Shown here: positions 1 to 64,000 of the stretch, one piece after another | Layout: each line of letters opens with the position of its first letter | Position numbering within the stretch: the stretch's first letter is position 1 | Source: Amorphochlora amoebiformis | Lineage: Eukaryota; Cercozoa; Chlorarachniophyceae | Length of the DNA stretch: 64,000 bases | Assembly (NCBI GenBank): GCA_054601695.1 | Contig: BAAHQB010000002.1 | Location: 434,001-498,000, forward strand | Direction of reading: 5' to 3' | The notes under the pieces: generated by a model | What the model was told of the DNA's origin: nothing | The model's input: the letters and a program-made list of their open reading frames with translations, nothing else | Database searches by the model: none | Position numbers and translations under genes: made by a program

Positions 1-3
1 GTA

Positions 4-57
<54 letters not shown>

Positions 58-66
58 TATATATAC

Positions 67-101
<35 letters not shown>

Positions 102-178
102 CATACATAAGATATAAATAGTTTGTGCGTGCGTGTGTTTGTAATAAATATGTATGTGTGTGTGTGTGTATCTAACAG

Positions 179-297
179 GCACGTTTGACCCAGCTCGTGA
201 AATTAAAGGGTTGTCATCGTCGTCCATGTCTTCGAACTCGGATATCGATAGCGTTATACCTAGAACGGATGGCAGTCTTCATGATGATGCTGTATGA
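179..297 (+). CDS. 3'-terminal exon of an upstream gene (partial)
   Basis: A TAACAG acceptor ends at 178. The exon enters with two bases of a split codon and reads ThrPheAspProAlaArgGluIleLysGly, then a Ser/Asp-rich tail (SSSSMSSNSDIDSV...), and stops at TGA 295-297. No other frame stays open with such mixed composition. The bases before it (1-176) are (TA)n and (TG)n, as in the other introns here. The tail looks like a disordered, phosphorylatable C-terminus. No family can be assigned from 38 residues. The gene converges on the coactosin gene at 1179. Confidence 0.6.
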
Positions 298-370
298 TAT
301 ACATCGGTGATATATAGCTCACAAAACTTACATGTGCGGTATATTATGGAATGTATAGAGCTGATATATG

Positions 371-401
<31 letters not shown>

Positions 402-614
402 TATATAAATATACATACATATATATATATATATGTATATCATCATGATCTAGATGATATAATTGTATCATTTAACTAGTGTGGCTGATATATACTAATT
501 AAAAATATATAAAGATATCTAGGATATATATATATATATATATTTACGTACATATACTAGATATACATATGTATATATATATAATATATTTACGTGCATG
601 TGCTGGATATGTCT

Positions 615-653
<39 letters not shown>

Positions 654-683
654 TCAGATAGTATCATCGGATATATCATGATC

Positions 684-726
<43 letters not shown>

Positions 727-1178
727 AGATATATAGATACACATGTATATACTATAGATATATATGTACATATGTTCACATACTCTAGATACTGTCTTGT
801 ATCAGTGTATGCCAATGATTGTGAAGTTGCTACTCATGAGTCATGACTAGCATGACTCAGCGAAACTGCCAATAACCTACTACTAGACCTAAATAACTAG
901 ATAACTAGAATAACCTCTTACAACTAGTGTTACAACTGGTACAACGTTAGTATCTAGAGCATGATCAGATTGAGCCTACGGTAGGACTAGTAGGAATCAT
1001 TTTTTTTAGCGTCGCGTTGCATGGAGAAATTAACGAACTGCACGCTACTTATTAGTTTAATTTGTTTAATTGCCACACTTGCTAGTGTTGAAAATTTTCA
1101 ATTTTCCTACCGGGCCTTATGTCTGATTGAGTAATCTTTTTCTCCGGTTCTCCGGAGATTACGACCATTCCAACTCAG
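298..1178. other. Intergenic spacer between convergent genes
   Basis: No exon recognised. It holds (TA)n blocks at about 367-440, 520-545, 618-650 and 688-724. A stretch at 790-960 is rich in CTAG, CATG and GATC words. Bases 1081-1178 probably carry the 3' UTR of the coactosin gene; no clear polyadenylation signal was seen. Confidence 0.5.
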
Positions 1179-1850
1179 TTACTTGTTCTCAGGAGCGTAG
1201 AAACCAAGATCAACCTTCTTGCCATCTCCAAATGCGTAGAAGGTAGGCTTGTGAGCACCACCGGCGGCACAAAGACGTTTGACTGCGATAATAATTCAAG
1301 TTAGAGCTCTCAAAGTGCAGCAAATTCATGTTCAGTTACCGATATCCTCAGGGGTAATGTCCTCTGGGCACTCAGCGTCGATCGACAGGGCTACCAACAC
1401 ATCCGATGAGTAGGAACTTTCACGAGTCATCACGAAGTAAGTTATCGTTTAGGCATACCGCATCCTTTGAAGACTTTACTGACCTTCTCCTTACCAGCGA
1501 GACTATCCATTCTCTTCATAGCAGGAACTTCCTTGCCGGTCCAGTTGATCTGGACGAGCTTGGTTCTTACGGACTCGACGTTCGCACGAACGTCAACACC
1601 GTGAACGTTGAGACATGCCCACATGACTCGCTTTGCGTCAAAGCTTTTTACAAGGCCCTCGATACCTAAGATATCATGTCTCATGATCATTTTCGCATCG
1701 CAGCAGTTTTCCTCGTGGCATAATACACAGACCTTCTCCTTCACCAACGAGGGAAAGCTTCTTCTTCTCGAGGCTGACGAGAACCCAGGAGCCCGCCTTA
1801 GAGTCCTTGTTGGTGGCTTTTGTGAAAGCTTCGGCAGTGCTGACACTCAT
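1179..1850 (-). CDS. Coactosin-like ADF-homology actin-binding protein
   Basis: Four exons on the minus strand: 1850-1733, 1665-1484, about 1423-1340 and 1282-1179. The first begins ATG-SVSTAEAF and contains SWVLVSLEKKKLSLVGEGEG. The second contains KRVMWACLNVHGVD and the actin-fold core RTKLVQINWTGKEV, matching the coactosin motif KxxLITWxGxxV. The last ends VKRLCAAGGAHKPTFYAFG, close to the family ending '(I)VKRL.KAGGA.Y', then TAA at 1181-1179. Total length is about 135-140 residues, normal for coactosin. Known role of the family: F-actin binding that counteracts capping, in the cytosol. Introns 1 and 3 are GT-AG (GTCTGT...TTAG; GTAACT...GCAG) with matching phase. The exon 2/3 junction is not resolved: every canonical GT-AG pair I can form breaks the frame, although SYSSDVLVALSIDAECPEDI is clearly coding. 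That means a non-canonical boundary or a base error. Confidence 0.88.
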
Positions 1851-2043
1851 GGTTGTGATGTTTCTCTCGTCTGTGTCGTGTTTTGGATCAGAGCAGAGGG
1901 ATGGTTGAAAATCTTTAATGTATATGGCAGTTATATTTGGCGACAACCCGAGATATTAATAAAAGAGTTTGAATTTGTCGCGCAATTGCACCTCCTTCCA
2001 GAGGCCGGTCGTGGGAGGAAGGCCATCGCATTGGCGGTGCAGC
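1851..2043. promoter_or_regulatory. Shared divergent promoter region
   Basis: Only 193 bases separate the start codons of the coactosin gene (minus) and the ubiquitin-ligase gene (plus), so both 5' UTRs and promoters must lie here, perhaps overlapping. A/T-rich words such as TTAATAAAAGAG (about 1954-1965) are present. I recognise no definite core promoter element and this interval has no (TA)n tract. Confidence 0.5.
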
Positions 2044-11195
<9,152 letters not shown>

Positions 11196-12022
11196 AGAAA
11201 AAGAAAAGAAACCAAAGCGCAGAACTTGAGACTGACGGTAGTGTCTTAAAGTAGTGGAAGTTCTCACTCAAAGTGAATCATTCATTGCAGTGTGCACCGC
11301 GTAATTGATACGCACCACTGAAATCTCGATTCAACGTTTCCTAGGGATTTTTTTCTTACCCAGATGCTGGAGATTGTCTAGATTGTCTGCTGTAGGTATT
11401 GGCGTCATGACACGCCATGATCATTGGTTGTATTTTTTACTAGATACAGTTCATGATCGCTGTCACCGAGGAGTTAACTTTCAACTTGATCACAGACGTC
11501 AACAAATTTTAATGACCAGAGACCTGAGAGTTTACATAATCTGACGATGCTACGTGTATACTACTAGACTAGTGTATAGCCTCCTATTCACTCATCAGTG
11601 AGTCATCACACTTAGGCGATTGCATATGGATTACTAACATGCAACTCGAGTACGTACGCATGATCAGGCCGCAGTAGGTACTAGTCACATGCAGGCTACG
11701 ATTCTTCATGCAGTAACCTAGATGATCGTTGAACGTACGTACCGTGCTCACAATGTTACTTCTCACTACAGTTATAAGACCCACCTATCAGAAATATCAT
11801 GCAAGTGCATGCAGCAGTGATTGTAGGTAGTCTAAATATTGATCATGAACTCAGTGAGCTCAGATAAGTATTCTATCAAAAGTAGTATAGTATGTAGTAT
11901 CTTATAGTACAGGGCCTAGTATATACATACGTACGTACTGACGAAATATATTTATATGTATATATGTATATATATATATATATATATATAGATTTATATT
12001 TATATATATATATATATAATTA

Positions 12023-12053
<31 letters not shown>

Positions 12054-12704
12054 TGTATATACAGGTTTGTACACGTTTCGTATACGCACATACGTACGTA
12101 CGTACGTACGTACGTAAACGTGTACGGAACGTCGTGCATACTGAATATTAACACAAAGCGTCGTACACACTGAATATTAACAACATAGTGTATGGTGCAA
12201 CTTGCCTCCGGTATATAAGTACTAGATAATTGTTTGTGGCCTGTCGTGATAATCGATCATATGATCATCTATCTACTCTCGATCTATATCTCGTATATCT
12301 ACTAGATCTAGATAATAATCACAAGCGGAATGATGACGACGCGAGCAAGAGTGTGAATCTGAATGCAGTCCAAATTTAGACAGCATTCCATACTAGCCTA
12401 CAATAATAGTACTAGAAGTACGTCTAGCTAGCTACTAGAGCTATGGGCACAATCTATAGATAGTTAATAGACGGCGAACTATTTGTCATTATTATCATTT
12501 TGAATTTATTGTAGCAGTAGATGAATGAATGAATGAGCCGCTATGATCGAGTCATATCAGGATGGACCGCACAACTTATTCACGATAACTGAGAAAGTCG
12601 GAGAAAAATCCAGCTAAAGAGTGCGTAAACAGCGCTCAGACTCGGCAAACAGTGAGACTTAAAGGTCACACTACAGTGTGTGCATCCAACTAACCCCTAT
12701 GGAA
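11196..12704. other. Convergent intergenic region, palindromic-word-rich
   Basis: The ligase gene ends at 11195 (+) and the ankyrin gene ends at 12705 (-). In between I find no credible exon. 11540-12660 is unusually rich in self-complementary tetramers (CTAG, CATG, GTAC, GATC, ACGT), with an (ACGT)n microsatellite at about 12092-12118 and a (TA)n block at 11950-12060. Both 3' UTRs must lie at the edges. Confidence 0.5.
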
Positions 12705-27473
<14,769 letters not shown>

Positions 27474-27624
27474 CTATGTGATAACATATTAATCAATATA
27501 TTACTTCCTCTTATTATATTTAAGTACAGATATCTCCATATCAAAAGTGTAATACTCCAATAGCCAAGTTAGATATTGAGCAATAGATATCTCGATATCA
27601 AAAGTGCAATATTAGACATGTTAA

Positions 27625-27674
<50 letters not shown>

Positions 27675-27720
27675 ATATTAAGAGTCTAATACTCCCTTAG
27701 CTACGTGTGGGTGAGCTTCA
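27474..27720 (-). other. Possible further 5' exons of the ankyrin gene
   Basis: Minus-strand CTTGAAG|CTCACCCACACGTAGC reads [14 protein letters not shown] (about 27718-27672), and two related units (TTTTGATATGGAGATATC at about 27530-27548; TTTTGATATCGAGATATC at about 27586-27604) follow. The phase to the next exon could be closed only by choosing a weak donor, so these are candidates. Confidence 0.3.
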
Positions 27721-27724
27721 AGAT

Positions 27725-27808
27725 GTTTCTCTCTCCCCCCTCTCTATCTATCTCTCCTCTCTCTCTCCTCTCTCTCTCCTCTCTCTCTCTCTCGCTCTCT
27801 CCTCTCTC

Positions 27809-27854
<46 letters not shown>

Positions 27855-28039
27855 CTCTTCTCTCTCTCTCTCTCTCCTCTCTCCTCTCTCTCCTCTCTCT
27901 TCTCTCTCTCTCTCGCCTCTCTTCCCCTCTCTCTCCTCTCTCTTCTCTCTCTCTCTCTCTCCTCTCTCCTCCCTCTCCTCTCTCTCTCTCTCCTCTCTTC
28001 CCCTCTCTCTCCTCTCTCTTCTCTCTCTCTCTCTCTCTC

Positions 28040-28085
<46 letters not shown>

Positions 28086-28250
28086 CTTCCCCTCTCTCTC
28101 CTCTCTCTTCTCTCTCTCTCTCTCCTCTCTCCTCTCTCTCCTCTCTCTTCTCTCTCTCTCTCTCCTCTCTTCCCCTCTCTCTCCTCTCTCTTCTCTCTCT
28201 CTCTCTCCTCTCTCCTCTCTCTCCTCTCTCTTCTCTCTCTCTCTCTCTTA
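27725..28250 (+). repeat. (TC)n tract with higher-order units
   Basis: About 525 bases of CT with a recurring longer unit (CTCTCTTCCCCTCTCTCTCC then TCTCTTCTCTC), seen near 27915, 27998, 28085 and 28167. Serine-leucine and arginine-glutamate frames here are repeat translations. Confidence 0.95.
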
Positions 28251-28344
28251 CTATTGTTGTTATTATCCGTGTCGTATTGATTTTACGTATGTATCTGCAG
28301 AGCTTCGTAAATATTTCCAAATGGTTTACGTGGAGATATTATGA

Positions 28345-28393
<49 letters not shown>

Positions 28394-28402
28394 CATATAT
28401 AC

Positions 28403-28484
<82 letters not shown>

Positions 28485-28488
28485 GTTT

Positions 28489-28538
<50 letters not shown>

Positions 28539-28544
28539 AAATAC

Positions 28545-28577
<33 letters not shown>

Positions 28578-28579
28578 TT

Positions 28580-28690
28580 CCAACGTATTCCTAACCCTAA
28601 CCCTCAACCCTAACCCTAACCCTAACCCTAACCCTAACCCTAACCCTAAACCCTACCCAAAGTCGTATCCTAAGTGTAACCCTAACATAC
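28580..28690 (+). repeat. Short interstitial CCCTAA array
   Basis: About 14 hexamers with variants (CCCTCAA, CCCTACC), directly after a (TA)n block and before the ATGT satellite. Confidence 0.9.
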
Positions 28691-28749
28691 CTCGGGTTGG
28701 GTAAGGTTACTCAAGGAAAACATGTGTGTTGTACCCTCCTGACCGAGTT

Positions 28750-31545
28750 TATGTATTTTATGTATGAATGTATGTATGTATGTATGAAAATGGATGTATG
28801 TGTGAATGTATGTATGTATGTATGAATGCATGTATGTATGTATGTATGTATGAAAATGGTGTATGTGTGAATGAATGTATGTATGTATGAAAATGGATGT
28901 ATGTGTGAATGTATGTATGTATGTATGAAAATGGATGTATGTGTGAATGTATGTATGTATGTATGAAAATGGATGTATGTGTGAATGAATGAATGTATGT
29001 GTGAATGAATGTATGTATGTGTGTATGAATGTATGAATGAATGTATGTATGAATGTATGTATGTATGTATGAAAATGGATGTATGTGTGAATGAATGTAT
29101 GTATGTATGAAAATGGATGTATGTGTGAATGAATGTATGTATGTATGAAAATGGATGTATGTGTGAATGAATGTATGTATGTATGAAAATGGATGTATGT
29201 GTGAATGAATGTTTGTATGTGTGAATGAATGTATGTATGTGTGTATGAATGTATGAATGAATGTATGTATGAATGTATGTATGTATGTATGAAAATGGAT
29301 GTATGTGTGAATGAATGTATGTGTGAATGAATGTATGTATGTGTGTATGAATGTATGAATGAATGTATGTATGAATGAATGTATGTATGTATGAAAATGG
29401 ATGTATGTGTGAATGAATGTATGTATGTGTGAATGAATGTATGTATGTGTGTATGAATGTATGAATGAATGTATGTATGAATGTATGTATGTATGTATGA
29501 AAATGGATGTATGTGTGAATGTGTGTATGTATGTATGAAAATGGATGTATGTATGAATGTATGTACGTGTGAATGAATGTATGTATGAATGTATGTATGT
29601 ATGTATGAAAATGTATATGTATGTATGTATGTATGAAAATGTATGTATGTGTGAATGTATGTGTGAATGTTATCTATGAATGCATGTATGTATGTGTGTA
29701 TGAATGTATGTACGTATCTATGAATGCATGTATGTATGAATGTATGTATGTATCTATGAATGCGTGTATGTGTGTATGAATGTATGTATGTATGAATGTA
29801 TGTATGCATGTATGTATGGATGTATGAAAATGTATGTATGTGTGAATGTATGTTATGTATGAATGTGTGTATATGTATGTATGTATGTATGTATTTATGA
29901 ATGCATGAATGTGTGAATGTATGCATGTATGTATGAATGAATATATGGATGTATGCATGTGTGTATAAATATATGTGTGTATGTATGAATGCGTGAGTGC
30001 ATGAATGTATGTATATATGTATGAATGAATGCATGTGTGAATGTATGTATGTATGTATGTATGTATGTATGTATGTATGAATGAATGTACATGTGTATGT
30101 ATGTGTGTATGTATGAATGTATGTATGTATGAATGTATGAATATGTGTATGTATGTATGTATGTCTGTATGTATGAATATATGGCGGAAAACATATATGT
30201 TGTGGTGCTTATGTGTGTTTGTATTTATTATATATGTATGTATGCATGAATGTACAGTATTTACATATATATGAATGTACGTATATATGTATGAATGTAT
30301 GTATGAATGAATGTATGTGTGTACGTATGTATGTATGTTGTATGTATGTATGAATGTACGCATATATGTATGAATGTATGTATGAATGAATGTATGTGTG
30401 TACGTATGTATGTATGTTGTATGTATGTATGAATGTACGCATATATGTATGAATGTATGTATGAATGAATGTATGTGTGTACGTATGTATGTATGTTGTA
30501 TGTATGAATGTACGTATATATGTATGATTGTATGTATGAATGAATGTATGTGTGTACGTATGTATGTATGTACATATATATGAATGTACGTATATATGTA
30601 TGAATGTATGTATGAATGAATGTATGTGTGTACGTATATATGTATGTTGTATGTATGTATGAATGTACGTATATATGTATGAATGTATGTATGAATGAAT
30701 GTATGTGTGTTTGTATGTATGTATGTTGTATGCATGTATGAATGTACGCATATATGTATGAATGTATGTATGAATGAATGTATGTGTGTTTGTATGCATG
30801 TATGTTGTATGTATGTATGAATGTACGCATATATGTATGAATGTATGTATGAATGAATGTATGTGTGTACGTATGTATGTATGTTGTATGTATGAATGTA
30901 CGCATATATGTATGAATGTATGTATGAATGAATGTATGTGTGTACGTATGTATGTATGTTGTATGTATGTATGAATGTACGCATATATGTATGAATGTAT
31001 GTATGAATGAATGTATGTGTGTACGTATGTATGTATGTTGTATGTATGAATGTACGTATATATGTATGATTGTATGTATGAATGAATGTATGTGTGTACG
31101 TATGTATGTATGTACATATATATGAATGTACGTATATATGTATGAATGTATGTATGAATGAATGTATGTGTGTACGTATATATGTATGTTGTATGTATGT
31201 ATGAATGTACGTATATATGTATGAATGTATGTATGAATGAATGTATGTGTGTTTGTATGTATGTATGTTGTATGCATGTATGAATGTACGCATATATGTA
31301 TGAATGTATGTATGAATGAATGTATGTGTGTTTGTATGCATGTATGTTGTATGTATGTATGAATGTACGCATATATGTATGAATGTATGTATGAATGAAT
31401 GTATGTGTGTACGTATGTATGTATGTTGTATGTATGAATGTACGTATATATGTATGAATGTATGTATGAATGAATGTATGTGTGTACGCATGTATGTATG
31501 TTGTATGTAAATATATATATATATGAATGTATATATGACGGATAA
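28750..31545 (+). repeat. ATGT-type satellite with higher-order structure
   Basis: 2.8 kb built from TATG/AATG tetramers. Left part (28750-29670): units of about 55-60 bases with TGAAAATGGATGTATGTGTG. Right part (30250-31510): units of about 77 bases with GAATGTACGCATATATGTATG and TGTATGTGTGTACGTATG. The right part contains two near-identical 542-base blocks (30386 corresponds to 30928, 30774 to 31316), each about seven 77-base units. The 639-codon minus-strand frame across it (IHTYIHSFIH...) is a by-product of a tetramer repeat without stops. Two short non-repeat islands near 30180 and 31540 (GGCGGAAAACATATATGTTG; GACGGATAAGATACAGG) look related. Confidence 0.95.
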
Positions 31546-31659
31546 GATACAGGTTATGTCCTTCTGTTTGTGTTTATGTGTGTGTGTATTCATGTGTGAA
31601 TGTGGTGTATGTATGTGTATATATGTATGTGTATATACGTATGTGTGTATATATATTAA

Positions 31660-32815
<1,156 letters not shown>

Positions 32816-32817
<2 letters not shown>

Positions 32818-33158
32818 TCCAACCCCGCTCTCTGTCCCCAAGATGTCATCAAAGAGGGAATACACTGGACGATTGCGCTGTACCCTTATCGCCTGGCCCC
32901 TCACCCTCCCTAATGGTCAGGTCGAATGCGGGGATAAGTGAACGATTGAGGTAAATTTAGGTGAATTTGGGGTCTGTGGCATTATTATGAAATTAAGGTG
33001 TTTTTGTATATGTCTGTGTATCTATGTATGTGGTGTGTATATTTGTATGGTAGTGTAATTTGCATGTACGTGCATACATGTATATATAACATACATGTAT
33101 GTATATATGAATACACGTATACATATACATATACAGATTGAAAAACAATATATACGCA

Positions 33159-33254
<96 letters not shown>

Positions 33255-33256
33255 AT

Positions 33257-33302
<46 letters not shown>

Positions 33303-34010
33303 ATACACACCTATAACACGATATATACTCACCAATCTCACCACCAAGCCTCCTCAAAACCCTCGAAACCGCATGGTACCTAGACGTCACAAGGAAGCTT
33401 GGGCTGCGTCGAAGCACCTAAGCCGATATTTTCGAAAGACGGTTATCCGAGAGGAGGCCAAGGGGTATTATTATGGTCAATTATTTCGGTTTGTGGGGTG
33501 AGAGGGTCAGATCTAAGCGGAAATTAGAGGGTAGAACCAATATTGCTCTCGTCAAGGTCAACGTACCTGGGCACAAGGGGCAGCTTCCGCGGCAAAAATG
33601 ACAAAGGCCAGCGCGGCTGAGGGGGGTGGGTAATGTTGTAAAAAACAGAAGAAAATTAAATTTCGGCGCCCTAAGCAATTCTCCGTCCCTCTGAATCCAG
33701 GGTCTCGCCTGGGTGTGTCCTAAAAAGCAGGCCGAAGTCATGGAGTCAAAGGGCACCTGAAAGGAGGACGACCATGCAGCCGACAAATTCTAACGGTTAA
33801 TCCTCCTGTCACTGTCGGGTTACTGACAGAAATCCCGGGCTTTTGTGACCCTTCTTCGGTTCAGGTACGACGAGCACCTTATTGCCAGGTCATATTGTCA
33901 ATTGACGCCAAACGTTGCCCTCTGCTTTCCCACCAACGGTCGCATCTGGTGCTTGGAGATTGGGTCTGGCTACATTTTTAATTGCTCGTGGCGGGAGGGC
34001 ATACACCCCC
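32816..34010 (+). other. Candidate exons upstream of the membrane-protein gene
   Basis: Non-repetitive sequence with possible plus-strand exons: 32842-32938 ([22 protein letters not shown]..., donor AA|GTGAAC); 33333-33422 (either [18 protein letters not shown] or a second frame); 33423-33497 ([20 protein letters not shown]) joined in phase to 33865-33998 (YDEHLIARSYCQLTPNVALC, then FPTNGRIWCLEIGSGYIFNC). The last pair looks coding, with several cysteines. I could not link them to a start or to the signal-peptide exon at 34186. They may be a small separate gene or an alternative 5' end. Confidence 0.3.
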
Positions 34011-34185
34011 CTTCGCCATTTACCGAAATATTACGAAAAAAAAGCATCCTCCGATAAATTAAATTTAAGAACCGAAAATTTTAGATTGCCGCCAATTTTT
34101 TTGCTACGCATATCATTGGCCTTCAAAACCCAATACCCGCATATATCGATTGTTTTCTCTTTGTGCTGGCATTTTTTTCCAAGGC

Positions 34186-64000
<29,815 letters not shown>

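Noticed and set aside
28682-31593. Long minus-strand open frames (up to 639 codons) rich in His, Ile, Thr and Tyr
   Set aside because: They are translations of an ATGT tetramer satellite that lacks stops in these frames; no splice sites, no composition change, and the DNA repeat explains the protein repeat fully.
33481-33786. A 101-codon minus-strand open frame (MSAAWSSSFQVPF...)
   Set aside because: It overlaps plus-strand pieces with better splice-site support, has no splice partners and no recognisable motif.

Overview
The window is nuclear DNA of an unidentified, intron-rich unicellular eukaryote. Genes are cut into many exons of about 20-150 bases with GT-AG introns. Telomere-type TTAGGG/CCCTAA hexamers occur in many internal blocks, and (TA)n microsatellites fill nearly every intron and spacer. 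I see no prokaryotic gene, operon or CRISPR array. Almost all long open frames are translations of simple repeats (IYIY, SLSLS, ERERE, IHTYIHS, GLGLG). Real exons were found by reading splice sites, codon phase and family motifs.

Layout. (1) 179-297, +: last exon of a gene entering from the left. (2) 1179-1850, -: coactosin-like actin-binding protein in four exons. (3) 2044-11195, +: 24-exon E3 ubiquitin ligase of 730 residues. An RBR-type RING1-IBR region is followed by a complete MYCBP2/PHR-type RING plus tandem-cysteine (RING-Cys-relay) domain. Genes 2 and 3 are divergent across 193 bases. (4) 11196-12704: spacer between convergent genes. (5) 12705 to about 27.7 kb, -: ankyrin-repeat protein with an acidic, proline-rich C-terminal half. 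(6) About 28.2-32.8 kb: repeats only, with CCCTAA, then 2.8 kb of an ATGT-type satellite with a 542-base higher-order duplication, then (TA)n. (7) 34186 to the right edge, +: receptor-like type I membrane protein with signal peptide, PTTSPLTHK repeat stalk, extracellular module, one transmembrane helix, basic stop-transfer and a cytoplasmic part of about 30 exons that runs off the window. Codon phase joins nearly all of its exons, which is the main evidence for one gene.

Two things stand out beyond the genes. First, many exons in the right 50 kb are accompanied by truncated copies of one exon end, often with its splice site, separated by (TA)n ('echo exons'). Second, several introns consist largely of telomere-type hexamers that start at the donor or end at the acceptor, so the arrays appear to have grown inside introns. 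The ligase with two E3 architectures in one chain is the most interesting protein. The coactosin, ligase and ankyrin genes suggest ordinary actin, ubiquitin and scaffold roles; I see no evidence that the genes act in one pathway.
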